Shown piece after piece: positions 16,131-24,496 of a stretch of 64,000 nucleotides of DNA. The notes beneath the pieces are model-generated. The model saw nothing but the letters and a program-made list of their open reading frames with translations, had not been told where the DNA came from and ran no database searches. Source of the DNA: Variovorax paradoxus (GTDB lineage Bacteria; Pseudomonadota; Gammaproteobacteria; Burkholderiales; Burkholderiaceae_C); assembly GCF_009498455.1 (NCBI RefSeq), contig NZ_CP045644.1, forward strand, positions 3,537,001 through 3,601,000. Reading direction: 5' to 3'. The translations under genes and the position numbers were made by a program. The stretch's first letter is position 1. Each line of letters begins with the position of its first letter.

Positions 16131-17039
16131 CTACGACGGCTGGCGCGCGTAGCGCCCCGGCGCCTGGCCCACATGGCGGCTGAACGCCGTGCTGAAGGTG
16201 CTGGCCGAGGCATAGCCGACGCGCGCGGCCACGTCTGCCGGTGCGCAGCCGCCGCGGCGCAGCAGGTCCTTGGCGATCGCCATGCGCCACGCGAGCAGGT
16301 ATTCCATCGGCGGCAGTCCCACGGCGCGCGAGAAGCGCTCGAAGAACGCCGAGCGCGACAGCGCGGCCTTGCCGGCGAGCTCTTCCACCGTCCATGAACG
16401 CGCGGGGTCCGCGTGCATGTGCCGCACGGCGGCGGCCAGCCGGCTGTCGGCCAGCGCGCGCAGCAGCCCCGGCGGCGCGCCGTCGCCGGGCGCCGAGCGC
16501 AGCGCCTCGATCAGCAGCACCTCGACCAGCCGCCCGAGCACGAGGTCGCGCCCCGGTCGCTGCGCCATGGACTCTTCGCGCACGAGCTGCACCAGCAGCG
16601 ACAGCCGCGCGACGCCGCGCATGTGCAGCACCGAGGGCAGCAGCGACACCATCAAGGCAGCGTCCGGGGAGTCGAAGGCGAAGTAGCCGCCGAGCATGCG
16701 CACGTCGGGCGGGCCTTCGCGATCGCCGTGGCGGACCTCGCCGTGGGCGTCCTCGCGCGCCGCTTGTTCATGCGGGTCGAGAAACACCGGTGGCGCCGGC
16801 GTGAGCCCCGACAGCGTGAAGCCGGGCGTGGCCGGCATCAGCAGGAAGTCACCGGCGGCCAGCGCCAGCGGCGGTTGCCCATCGACCGCCAGGACGCACT
16901 CGCCCTCGAGCATCGTGCAGAAGCTGGGTTGGCCGAAGGCCGTGTAGCGCACGGCCCAGGCACCGGCGCCCGCGATCACCTTGGAATACACGGCGCGCGG
17001 CCGAAGCAGCGCGATGACCTCGGCGAGTGGATCGGCCAT
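16131..17039 (-). CDS. AraC-family transcriptional regulator with cupin sensor
   Basis: A 302-residue regulator. Residues about 10-110 form a cupin-type sensor (GECVLAVDGQPPLALAAGDF, LLMPATPGF), of the AraC_binding_2/cupin_6 kind, and the C-terminal 100 residues hold the two AraC helix-turn-helix motifs (WTVEELAGKAALSRSAFFER and DVAARVGYASASTFSTAFSR). The ATG at 17039 has a GGAG ribosome site. It diverges from the SDR gene at 17142 with about 100 bp between, so the SDR is the most likely target. Ligand unknown. Confidence 0.93.
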   Translation of the reverse strand: MADPLAEVIALLRPRAVYSKVIAGAGAWAVRYTAFGQPSFCTMLEGECVLAVDGQPPLALAAGDFLLMPATPGFTLSGLTPAPPVFLDPHEQAAREDAHGEVRHGDREGPPDVRMLGGYFAFDSPDAALMVSLLPSVLHMRGVARLSLLVQLVREESMAQRPGRDLVLGRLVEVLLIEALRSAPGDGAPPGLLRALADSRLAAAVRHMHADPARSWTVEELAGKAALSRSAFFERFSRAVGLPPMEYLLAWRMAIAKDLLRRGGCAPADVAARVGYASASTFSTAFSRHVGQAPGRYARQPS

Positions 17040-17141
17040 GGCTGGACTCCTGCAAAAGAAATGGCGACGCTGGATGGTAGCGAGTCCGGCTGATGGCTCC
17101 TATCGTTGGGGCTCTTCATCACCCACCTCCAAGGAACGCCA

Positions 17142-17885
17142 TTGAAAACCGCACTGATCACCGGCTGCTCGTCCGGCTACGGCCTGGCCACCGCACGCCA
17201 CTTTTACGCGCAGGGCTGGCGCGTCATCGCCACCATGCGCACGCCGCGCGACGACCTCTTTCCCGACGCGCCGAACCTGCGCGTGCTGCCGCTGGACGTG
17301 ACGCAACCCGACAGCATCGCCGCCGCCATCGCGAACGCGGGCCCGATCGACGTGCTCGTGAACAACGCCGGCGTCGGGCTCTTCGGCGCCTTCGAGGCCA
17401 CGCCCATGGCCACCGTGCGCGAGGTGTTCGAGACCAACACCTTCGGCATGATGGCCATGGCGCAGGCCGTGCTGCCGCAGTTCCGGACGCGGCGCTCGGG
17501 ACTGCTGATCAACGTCACCTCGACCGTCACGCTCGCGCCGATGCCGCTCGTGGCTGCGTACACCGCGAGCAAGACGGCCATCGAGGGCTTCACCGCCTCG
17601 CTCGCGTTCGAGCTGGCGGCGTTCAATGTGCGCGTGAAGCTCGTCGAGCCGGGCTACGGGCCCGGCACGCGCTTCACCGAGAACGGAGCGCAGCGCATGC
17701 AAGGCCTGATCCCGCCGGACTACGCACCGCTCGCGCAGGCCGTCTTCGCGGCACTGGGCAACCCGACGGACCTGACCACGGCGGCCGATGTGGCCGAGGC
17801 CGTCTGGCGCGCCGCGAACGACACGGAGGCGACGCTGCGCTATCCGGCCGGTGCGGACGCGCTCGCACTTGCGCAGCCGGCCTGA
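17142..17885 (+). CDS. Short-chain dehydrogenase/reductase
   Basis: A classical SDR of 247 residues. The Rossmann glycine motif is TGCSSGYG at residues 7-14, the NNAG motif is at about 78, and the catalytic Ser...Tyr-x-x-x-Lys is seen as VTSTVT and YTASK. The substrate is unknown. The start is set to a TTG at 17142, which has an AAGGA ribosome site 9 bases upstream and begins just before the first strand (KTALITG). An upstream in-frame ATG at 17106 would add 12 residues with no family counterpart. It diverges from the AraC regulator. Confidence 0.9.
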   Translation: MKTALITGCSSGYGLATARHFYAQGWRVIATMRTPRDDLFPDAPNLRVLPLDVTQPDSIAAAIANAGPIDVLVNNAGVGLFGAFEATPMATVREVFETNTFGMMAMAQAVLPQFRTRRSGLLINVTSTVTLAPMPLVAAYTASKTAIEGFTASLAFELAAFNVRVKLVEPGYGPGTRFTENGAQRMQGLIPPDYAPLAQAVFAALGNPTDLTTAADVAEAVWRAANDTEATLRYPAGADALALAQPA

Positions 17886-17937
17886 GCCGGGGTGCCTGGA
17901 AGCACGGGGAGGGCGGTCCTGCGGTCTTTTTGCTTAA

Positions 17938-17956
17938 AATGAGAATAATTCTTATT
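17938..17956 (+). promoter_or_regulatory. Fur box upstream of the FecI-type sigma factor
   Basis: AATGAGAATAATTCTTATT is a near-perfect inverted repeat closely resembling the 19-bp Fur consensus. It sits 22-40 bases before the start of the sigma factor gene in a region rich in A and T, so iron-loaded Fur should repress the whole FecIR-receptor system. Confidence 0.85.
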
Positions 17957-17978
17957 TGTAGACGGAGCTCCCGCCCCC

Positions 17979-18494
17979 GTGCCGCCCGCCATGTCCGCTG
18001 CCGAAGCCGCCTTCCAGCAAGTCCACACCCTCTACAGCGACCACCACGGCTGGCTCCAGTCGTGGCTGCGCAAGAAGCTCGGCAACTCGTGTGACGCGGC
18101 CGACCTGGCGCAGGACACCTTCGCGCGGCTGCTGACGGCGCGCAACCCCGAGGTCATTGCGCAGCCGCGCGCCTACCTCACGAGCGTGGCCAAGAACATC
18201 CTCGTGAACTGGTACCAGCGCCAGGCGCTGGAGCGCGCCTACCTCGAGGCGCTGGCCGTCATGCCCGAGCCCGAGGCGCCGTCGCCGGAGCAGCGGCTGG
18301 TGATTTTGCAGACGCTGCACGAGATCGACGCCATGCTCGACGCCCTCAAGCCGCTCGCACGACGCGCTTTCCTGCTGTCGCAGCTCGACGGCATGAAATA
18401 CGAAGACATCGCGCGCGAGTTGGGCGTGTCGCTCGTCACCGTCAAGCGCTACATGCAGCAGGGCTTCCGCGGCTGCCTGGCGGTGATGGCATGA
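17979..18494 (+). CDS. FecI-type ECF sigma factor
   Basis: A 171-residue iron-starvation sigma factor. Region 2 is at about residues 15-75 (CDAADLAQDTFARLLTARN) and region 4 is at about 115-165 with helix-turn-helix YEDIARELGVSLVTVKRYMQ. It directs transcription of the TonB receptor gene once the anti-sigma/receptor pathway signals that the siderophore is present. A GTG at 17979 is preferred because GGAG lies 11 bases before it; an ATG at 17991 is the alternative. It is preceded by a Fur box and its stop overlaps the start of the fecR gene. Confidence 0.93.
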   Translation: MPPAMSAAEAAFQQVHTLYSDHHGWLQSWLRKKLGNSCDAADLAQDTFARLLTARNPEVIAQPRAYLTSVAKNILVNWYQRQALERAYLEALAVMPEPEAPSPEQRLVILQTLHEIDAMLDALKPLARRAFLLSQLDGMKYEDIARELGVSLVTVKRYMQQGFRGCLAVMA

Positions 18495-19540
18495 GCGCCA
18501 TGAATTTCGAAACATCGGCACTTGCCCCGCGCGTGCTCGACGAGGCCGCCGAATGGCTGATGCGGTTGCACGACAGCGCCGTCACCGACGAAGACCGCCG
18601 CGCCTGCGAGCGCTGGCGCCAGAGCCATCCTGACCACGCCCGCGCCTGGGCACGCGCCGAGCTGCTGATGAACAAGCTCGGCGGCCTGCCGCCGGCGCTG
18701 GCGATGTCTTCGCTCGCGCGACCCGCACGCGGGAATGGCAACAACCGCCGCGCCACGCTCGGCCGGCTCGCCGCGCTGCTTGCGGCCGTGCCCGCCGGCT
18801 GGCTCGGCTGGCAGGCGGTCGAGATGGCGGATGAGCGCGGCTGGATGGCCGGGCATCGCACCGGCACCGGCGAGCGCCGCGAACTGCGGCTGGCCGACGG
18901 CAGCCGCCTCACGCTCAACACCGCCAGCGCGGTCGATGTGCACTTCGACGGCGTGCAGCGCCTCATCGTGCTGCACGCGGGCGAGATCTTCATCGCCACC
19001 GCGCCCGACCCCGCCGGCGTGCATCGCCCGTTCCGCGTGGCCAGCGCCGGCGGCACGCTGGAAGCCTTGGGCACGCGCTTCAGCGTGCGCAAGGAAGCGG
19101 ACGGCGCCACCCACGTCGCCGTGCTCGAAGGCGCGGTGCGCATCACGCCCGACCGCGCCGCCGCGCGCGTGTTGCCGGCCGGGCAGCAGGCCCGCTTCAC
19201 GGCCGACGGCATCGACAGCGTCAGCCCGGCGGATGCCTCGGTGCTGGCCTGGACGCAGGGCATGCTGCTCGCCGACGGCATGCGGCTGGCCGACTTCGCC
19301 GCCGAGCTGTCGCGCTACCGCCCCGGCCTGCTGCAGTGCGATGCGGCCGTGGCCGACCTGCGCATCTCGGGCGCATTTCCGCTGGCCGACACCGATGGCG
19401 TGCTGCGCATGCTGGTGTCGACCTACCCGGTGGACGCGGCCACGCGCCTGCGCGGCTACTGGGTCACGCTCGTGCCGCGCGCGGCGCAAGAAGATGCAGA
19501 AGCGGCGGGCGCCTCGAAAAATATTTCGATCCGGGGGTGA
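18491..19540 (+). CDS. FecR-type anti-sigma/sigma regulator
   Basis: A 349-residue inner-membrane regulator. Residues 10-60 are the cytoplasmic DUF4880 domain that binds the sigma factor (EAAEWLMRLHDSAVTDEDRR, WRQSHPDHARAWARAE). A transmembrane segment follows near 90-105, and the periplasmic FecR domain is LRLADGSRLTLNTASAVDV to about 215. The C-terminal part receives the signal from the TonB receptor's N-terminal domain. Its ATG overlaps the sigma-factor stop (ATGA), and it ends 73 bp before the receptor gene. Confidence 0.94.
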   Translation: MSAMNFETSALAPRVLDEAAEWLMRLHDSAVTDEDRRACERWRQSHPDHARAWARAELLMNKLGGLPPALAMSSLARPARGNGNNRRATLGRLAALLAAVPAGWLGWQAVEMADERGWMAGHRTGTGERRELRLADGSRLTLNTASAVDVHFDGVQRLIVLHAGEIFIATAPDPAGVHRPFRVASAGGTLEALGTRFSVRKEADGATHVAVLEGAVRITPDRAAARVLPAGQQARFTADGIDSVSPADASVLAWTQGMLLADGMRLADFAAELSRYRPGLLQCDAAVADLRISGAFPLADTDGVLRMLVSTYPVDAATRLRGYWVTLVPRAAQEDAEAAGASKNISIRG

Positions 19541-19557
19541 GACTTTTTTTCGTTTCG
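19533..19557 (+). promoter_or_regulatory. Candidate FecI-dependent promoter of the TonB receptor gene
   Basis: The fecR end and the spacer hold a GGGTGAGAC block, then a run of seven T, then CGTTTCGG, starting about 80 bases before the receptor start. A similar G-rich block, T run and CG-containing box precede FecI-controlled receptor genes in several pseudomonads and betaproteobacteria as I remember them. The exact -35 and -10 are not fixed. Confidence 0.35.
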
Positions 19558-19613
19558 GCTGGCAAGGAGGGTGAAGAACTCACCGTCGTTGCCCAACCGA
19601 AAGGCCCGTCTCC

Positions 19614-22100
19614 ATGTCCGCATCCCGCCCGTCCGCCTTGCGCCCGTTCGCAGAGCGCCGCCTGAACACCGTCCTTCGCCATGCCTTGATGGCGCTCGCC
19701 CTCGGCGGCCTGGCCGGCGCGGGAGGGCCGGCCTTCGCGCAGGCATCGTCGTCGCTCGACGCGGCGGCGTCCCGCGCCTACGACATTCCCGCCGGCCCGC
19801 TCGGCCGTACGCTCGCCACCTTCGCGGCCGGCAACGGCATCGCGCTGTCGTTCGATCCTGCGCTGACGCAGGGGCGAAGCAGCCCCGCAATTTCAGGCCG
19901 CTACACCGCGCGTGAAGCCATCGAGCGCCTGCTTGCGGGCAGCGGCCTTCAAGTGGTGGCGCGCACCGACGGCAGCTACACGCTGAACCGCCGCGAGGCC
20001 GGCGCGCCCGTCGCAGGGAACGCAGGGCAGGGCGGTATCGACACGCTCTCGCCCGTCACCGTCACGGCCGACGCCGACCGCAGCGGCACGACCGAAGGCA
20101 CCGGCAGCTACACCACGCGCGCCACGGCGGCGGCCACGGGGCTGTCGTTGTCGCCGCGCGAGACGCCGCAGTCGGTCACCGTCATCACGCGCCAGCAGAT
20201 CGACGACCAGAACCTGCTGTCGCTCGGCCAGGCCATGCAGAACGTGCCCGGCGTGTTCGCCGTGAGCTCCGACAGCGACCGTACCGACCTGTACGCGCGC
20301 GGCTTCTACATCGACAACTACCAGTACGACGGCGTGCCGACCACGGTCACGACCGACTTCTTCGGCGCCTCCACCAACGACCCGGTGCTGTACGACCGCA
20401 TCGAGGTCGTGCGCGGCTCGACCGGGCTGCTCACCGGCGCGGGCAATCCGTCGGCCTCGGTCAACTTGGTGCGCAAGCACGCCGACAGCAAGGTGTTCGC
20501 CGGCAGCGCGTCGCTCGCGCTGGGCTCGTGGAATTTGCGCCGCGGCACGGTCGACCTGCAGACCCCGGTCACGAAAGACGGCCGCGTGCGCGCCCGCATC
20601 ATCGGCATGACGGAAGACCGCGACTCCTTCATCGACATGTACCACGGCCGCAAGCACGTGCTGTACGGCGTGGTCGATGCCGACCTGTCGCCGAGCACCA
20701 CGCTGAGCGTGGGCATCGAGTCGCAGGCCACGCGGCCCACGTCGTCGACCTGGGGCGGGCTGCCGCTGACCTTCAGCGACGGCACGGCCACGCGCTGGGA
20801 CCGCTCCAAGACCATCGGCACGCCGTGGACCCACTGGGACACGACCACCACCACGGCGTTCGCGAACCTCACGCACCAGTTCGACAACGGCTGGAAGCTC
20901 AAGGCCAATGCCTCGCACCGCGACAGTCAGCAGAACGCCAAGCTGCTGTACCTCTTCGGCGGGCTGGACCGCTTCACCGGCCGCGGCCTGGGCTCGCTGC
21001 CCGGCTACTTCGAACACGAGTTCCGCCAGAACAGCCTCGACGTGCAGGCCACCGGCCCGTTCACGTTGCTGGGCCGCACGCATGAGCTGGTGGTGGGTGT
21101 CACCAACAGCCAGTCGCGCTACGTGGAGGCGAGCCATCCGCGCACCAGCGCGTTGCCCGACACCGGCAACTTCTACCAGTGGAATGCTGCGTCGTACCCC
21201 GAGCCGGCCTGGGACCCGCTGAAGGTCTCCGGCATCACCAAGACGCGCCAGACCGGCTATTACGGCGCCGCGCGCCTGTCGCTGGCCGATTCGCTCAAGC
21301 TCATCGTGGGCGGCCGCCAGAACAGCTGGCGCTCCACGCGCCTGACCGCCGACGCCCCGGCCACGCGTGAGCACGAGGTGTTCACGCCCTACGCGGGCCT
21401 GGTGTACGACCTGAGCCCGAACTACTCGGTGTACGCGAGCTACACCGACATCTTCCAGCCGCAGAACTACCGCGACGCCGGCGGTTCGTACCTCGACCCG
21501 GTGACCGGCAAGAGCTACGAGATCGGCCTCAAGGGCGAGCACCTGAACGGCAAGCTCAACACCTCGATCGCCGTCTTCCGCGCCGAGCAGGAAAACGTGG
21601 CGCAGCGCGACGGCACCAAGCTCGTGCCCAACTCGACCGAAGGGGCCTACTACGGCGCGCGCGGCGTGACCAGCAAGGGCATCGAGCTGCAGGTGTCGGG
21701 CGAACTGGCCCCGGGCTGGCAGCTGAGCGCGGGCATCGCGCGCACGCTGGGCCGCCAGGGCAACGGCGACCGCATCAACACCACCATGCCGACCACGCAG
21801 GCCACGCTGTTCACCACCTACCGCCTGCCCGGCGAATGGCACCGGCTCACGCTGGGCGGTGGCGTCAACTGGCAGAACCGCACCTACTACGCGTACAGCG
21901 TGGGCGACGTCGACCTGCGCTACCAGCAGGGCTCGCGCGCGGTCGTGAGCCTGATGGCGCGCTACGCCTTCACGCCCAAGCTGGCGCTGCAGCTGAACAT
22001 CGAGAACCTCTTCGACAAGAAGTACTACAGCAACATCGACGGGCAGGCCTACTTCGGCACGCCGCGCAACGCGGTGGCGACGCTCAGTTACGCGTTCTGA
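19614..22100 (+). CDS. TonB-dependent ferric-siderophore receptor with signalling domain
   Basis: An 828-residue outer-membrane transducer. A signal peptide ends at AFAQ near residue 43. The STN signalling domain covers about residues 55-110 (YDIPAGPLGRTLATFA, ISGRYTAREAIERLLAGSGL). The plug runs from about 150 (SPRETPQSVTVITRQQI) and the 22-strand barrel ends with the C-terminal phenylalanine in ATLSYAF. It resembles the FpvA/FoxA/FhuE group, so the ligand is probably a hydroxamate or mixed siderophore. Presence of the STN domain fits with the FecI-FecR pair directly upstream. The siderophore is likely foreign: no biosynthesis genes are seen here. Confidence 0.96.
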   Translation: MSASRPSALRPFAERRLNTVLRHALMALALGGLAGAGGPAFAQASSSLDAAASRAYDIPAGPLGRTLATFAAGNGIALSFDPALTQGRSSPAISGRYTAREAIERLLAGSGLQVVARTDGSYTLNRREAGAPVAGNAGQGGIDTLSPVTVTADADRSGTTEGTGSYTTRATAAATGLSLSPRETPQSVTVITRQQIDDQNLLSLGQAMQNVPGVFAVSSDSDRTDLYARGFYIDNYQYDGVPTTVTTDFFGASTNDPVLYDRIEVVRGSTGLLTGAGNPSASVNLVRKHADSKVFAGSASLALGSWNLRRGTVDLQTPVTKDGRVRARIIGMTEDRDSFIDMYHGRKHVLYGVVDADLSPSTTLSVGIESQATRPTSSTWGGLPLTFSDGTATRWDRSKTIGTPWTHWDTTTTTAFANLTHQFDNGWKLKANASHRDSQQNAKLLYLFGGLDRFTGRGLGSLPGYFEHEFRQNSLDVQATGPFTLLGRTHELVVGVTNSQSRYVEASHPRTSALPDTGNFYQWNAASYPEPAWDPLKVSGITKTRQTGYYGAARLSLADSLKLIVGGRQNSWRSTRLTADAPATREHEVFTPYAGLVYDLSPNYSVYASYTDIFQPQNYRDAGGSYLDPVTGKSYEIGLKGEHLNGKLNTSIAVFRAEQENVAQRDGTKLVPNSTEGAYYGARGVTSKGIELQVSGELAPGWQLSAGIARTLGRQGNGDRINTTMPTTQATLFTTYRLPGEWHRLTLGGGVNWQNRTYYAYSVGDVDLRYQQGSRAVVSLMARYAFTPKLALQLNIENLFDKKYYSNIDGQAYFGTPRNAVATLSYAF

Positions 22101-22157
22101 CGGCCGAAACAGCCGGGGCGTGACCCTTTTTCCGTTCTCGTTGGTCATGTAGGGGAG

Positions 22158-22175
22158 GGGCGCATTTCCGCGCCC
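22158..22175 (+). terminator. Hairpin with T-rich tail after the TonB receptor gene
   Basis: GGGCGC (22158-22163), a six-base ATTTCC loop and GCGCCC (22170-22175) form a stem, followed by TGTTTT. It lies between the receptor stop and the DUF3649 gene and could lower, rather than stop, expression of the three following membrane-protein genes. Confidence 0.5.
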
Positions 22176-22191
22176 TGTTTTCCCGTCCCCG

Positions 22192-22494
22192 ATGTACACC
22201 CGCTCTTCCTCTTTTTCTCCCGCCCTGCGGCTGCTGTCCCGCGTCGCGGCGGCCGTGTTCGGCGGCTACGCGCTGGCCTCGGCCGCCGCCGTCTTCCTGG
22301 CCGCCGTGCTGCCGTCCGGCCGTGCCGAGGCCGCGCTCGGGGGCATGCAGTTCAGCTTCGCGGTCTACACCGTCGCCGTGATCTGGGCGTTCGCGCCCGT
22401 GTCGCTGCCGCGCGCCTGGGCCGGCCTGGTGTTGCCGGCCGTGGTGCTGGCCGGGCTCGGCCTGGCCCTGCGCGGCGCGGGAGGCGGGGCATGA
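22192..22494 (+). CDS. DUF3649 small membrane protein
   Basis: A 100-residue protein with three hydrophobic stretches (about residues 14-40, 50-68 and 72-92). It fits the DUF3649 family, which is found next to TonB receptors and PepSY proteins in iron-regulated clusters. Its function has not been established; an accessory part of siderophore-iron handling at the inner membrane is the natural guess. Its stop overlaps the start of the PepSY gene (ATGA), and the three genes 22192-24478 form a coupled unit. Confidence 0.8.
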   Translation: MYTRSSSFSPALRLLSRVAAAVFGGYALASAAAVFLAAVLPSGRAEAALGGMQFSFAVYTVAVIWAFAPVSLPRAWAGLVLPAVVLAGLGLALRGAGGGA

Positions 22495-24119
22495 GCACGC
22501 CGGCAACCAAGGCGCCGTCGCAGGGCGGCTTCCGCCAGGCCCAGGCCTGGCTGCACACCTGGTGCGGTCTGTGGTTCTCCTGGCTGCTGTTCGCGGTGTT
22601 CCTCACCGGCACGCTGGCTGTGTTCGACGAGCCCATCACCCACTGGATGACCCCGGAGCACCACGCCGAGGAAGCCGCAGCCGCCGCGAAGAAGGAGAAG
22701 GGCGAGCCCACGGCCGATCGCGCGCAGCGCCTGGCCTGGGGCATGGCCTACATGGCCAGGCACCACCCGGGCGCGCCGATGTGGGAGCTGTGGCCTTCGG
22801 ACGCGCAAGGCGGCGGCGAGCTGCGCGTGTTCTGGTTCGATGCCAACCGGGAGTACGTGGGCGTGACGCTCGACCCCGTCACCGGCAAGCCGCTGAACGA
22901 CGGGGCCGGCCACGCGGCGCGCGCCACGCAGGGCGGCCACCACTTCGTCGACTTTCACTACGAGCTGCATGCCGGCACAGTCGGCCTGTGGATCATCGGC
23001 ATCGCCACGATGGCGATGCTGGTGGCGCTGGTGTCGGGCGTCATCACGCACAAGCGCATCTTCAAGGACTTCTTCACCTTCCGGCCGAAGAAGGGCCAGC
23101 GCAGCTGGCTCGACGCGCACAACGCCGTGGCGGTGCTGACGTTGCCCTTCCAGTTCATGATCGCCTACACCGGCCTCGTGATCTCGGGCACCAGCTTCAT
23201 GCCGGCCCCCAAGGTGCTGCACTACGGCACGGGCCCGGCGGCGCAGATGCGCTTCGTGTCCGAGCTGAGCGGCAGCGAAAACCCCGTCGCCACCGGCCGC
23301 GCCATGCCCGTGCCCGTGCTCGAACCGTTCGCCGCGCGCGGCCAGGAGCGCATGGGCCAACCGGTGCGCGCAGTCGTCATCGACCACCCGGGCGACGCGG
23401 GCGCGCGCATCGGCGTGTACGGATGGAACGGCGACGACGACGCGCTGCGCCGGCTCAGCGCTGCCACCTCCGGTATGGTGCAGTTCTCGGCCGCCACCGG
23501 CGAGGTGCAGCGCGTGCGCCTGCCGGGCGCCGCCGACGGCGGTGCGGCCATGACCGCGCAGTCGGCCATGGGCGGGCTGCACATGGTCACCTTCGGCGGC
23601 TGGCCGATGAAGTGGCTCTACTTTCTGTGCGGCCTCGCGGGCACCGCGATGATGGGTTCGGGCGCCGTGCTGTTCATCGTCAAGCGCCGCCAGAAGCACC
23701 TCGGCGAGTTCGGCGGCGCGACGGCGCGGGTCTATCGACTGGTCGAAGCGCTGAACGTCGCGGCCATCGCCGGCCTGGCCATTGCCTGCGTGGGCTACCT
23801 GTGGGCCAACCGGCTGGTGCCGGTGGGCATCGGGCATCGTGCCGACCGCGAACTGCAGGTCTTCTTCGCGTTGTGGGCGCTCGCGCTCGTGCATGCCTTC
23901 GTGCGCCAACCGGCGCGCGCGTGGCGCGAGCAACTCGGTGCGCTGGCCGCGTTGTGCCTGCTGCTGCCGGTGGTCAATTTCCTCACCACGGGCGATCACC
24001 TGCTGGCGCAGTTGTTGCGCAGCGATTGGGAAAGCCTCGGTGTCGAGTTGGGCGTCATGGCCTTCGGCCTTGCGGCGCTCGGCGCGCTGCGTCATCTGCT
24101 GCGGAAGGGGGCGCGATGA
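22491..24119 (+). CDS. PepSY-associated transmembrane protein (putative siderophore-iron reductase)
   Basis: A 542-residue inner-membrane protein of the PepSY_TM family, with helices at about residues 18-40, 165-190, 215-235, 375-400 and several near the C-terminus. Conserved histidines sit in or next to helices (HTWCGLWFSW, HHFVDFHYELHAG, GGLHMVTFGGWPMKWLY), suited to bind haem. PepSY_TM proteins such as FpvG/FoxB-like ones take part in reducing or releasing iron from siderophores in the periplasm. Coupled by overlapping codons to both neighbours and downstream of the receptor gene. The catalytic role is inferred from family and context. Confidence 0.9.
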   Translation: MSTPATKAPSQGGFRQAQAWLHTWCGLWFSWLLFAVFLTGTLAVFDEPITHWMTPEHHAEEAAAAAKKEKGEPTADRAQRLAWGMAYMARHHPGAPMWELWPSDAQGGGELRVFWFDANREYVGVTLDPVTGKPLNDGAGHAARATQGGHHFVDFHYELHAGTVGLWIIGIATMAMLVALVSGVITHKRIFKDFFTFRPKKGQRSWLDAHNAVAVLTLPFQFMIAYTGLVISGTSFMPAPKVLHYGTGPAAQMRFVSELSGSENPVATGRAMPVPVLEPFAARGQERMGQPVRAVVIDHPGDAGARIGVYGWNGDDDALRRLSAATSGMVQFSAATGEVQRVRLPGAADGGAAMTAQSAMGGLHMVTFGGWPMKWLYFLCGLAGTAMMGSGAVLFIVKRRQKHLGEFGGATARVYRLVEALNVAAIAGLAIACVGYLWANRLVPVGIGHRADRELQVFFALWALALVHAFVRQPARAWREQLGALAALCLLLPVVNFLTTGDHLLAQLLRSDWESLGVELGVMAFGLAALGALRHLLRKGAR

Positions 24120-24478
24120 CGACGGTGTGGGCTTCGTTGCTTGGCCTCGCGCTGGCGTATGCGGGCATGTCGTGCCTGAGCTTTGCCATGGACCGGCACC
24201 ACGAGCAGCTGACGCGTGGGCGTGAAGTGCCTGCGCGTCGGCGCACGGGCTTGCGCGTGATCGGCGTGGTGCTGCTGGCCGCGGCCGTCGTGCCTTGCGT
24301 GATGGCGTGGGGCGCCACGGTCGGGTCGGTCGCGTGGCTGGGCTTCCTGTCGGCGGGGGCGTTGCCGGTGGCGCTGCTGTTGCCGTACCGCCCGCGCGCC
24401 GTCGCGTGGGGCGCCGGTGCTGCTGCCGTGGCTGGTGGTGCGGGGCTCGTGCCGGTGCTGGCGGGGCTGCTGCGCTGA
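24116..24478 (+). CDS. DUF3325 small membrane protein
   Basis: A 120-residue protein with four hydrophobic helices and a short charged loop MDRHHEQLTRGREVPARRR between the first two. It matches the DUF3325 family, nearly always encoded after a DUF3649/PepSY pair in iron-uptake loci. Its ATG at 24116 overlaps the stop of the PepSY gene. The function is unknown; it probably forms a complex with the other two membrane proteins. Confidence 0.82.
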   Translation: MTTVWASLLGLALAYAGMSCLSFAMDRHHEQLTRGREVPARRRTGLRVIGVVLLAAAVVPCVMAWGATVGSVAWLGFLSAGALPVALLLPYRPRAVAWGAGAAAVAGGAGLVPVLAGLLR

Positions 24479-24496
24479 GTCGCGCGGCACCCCCTG

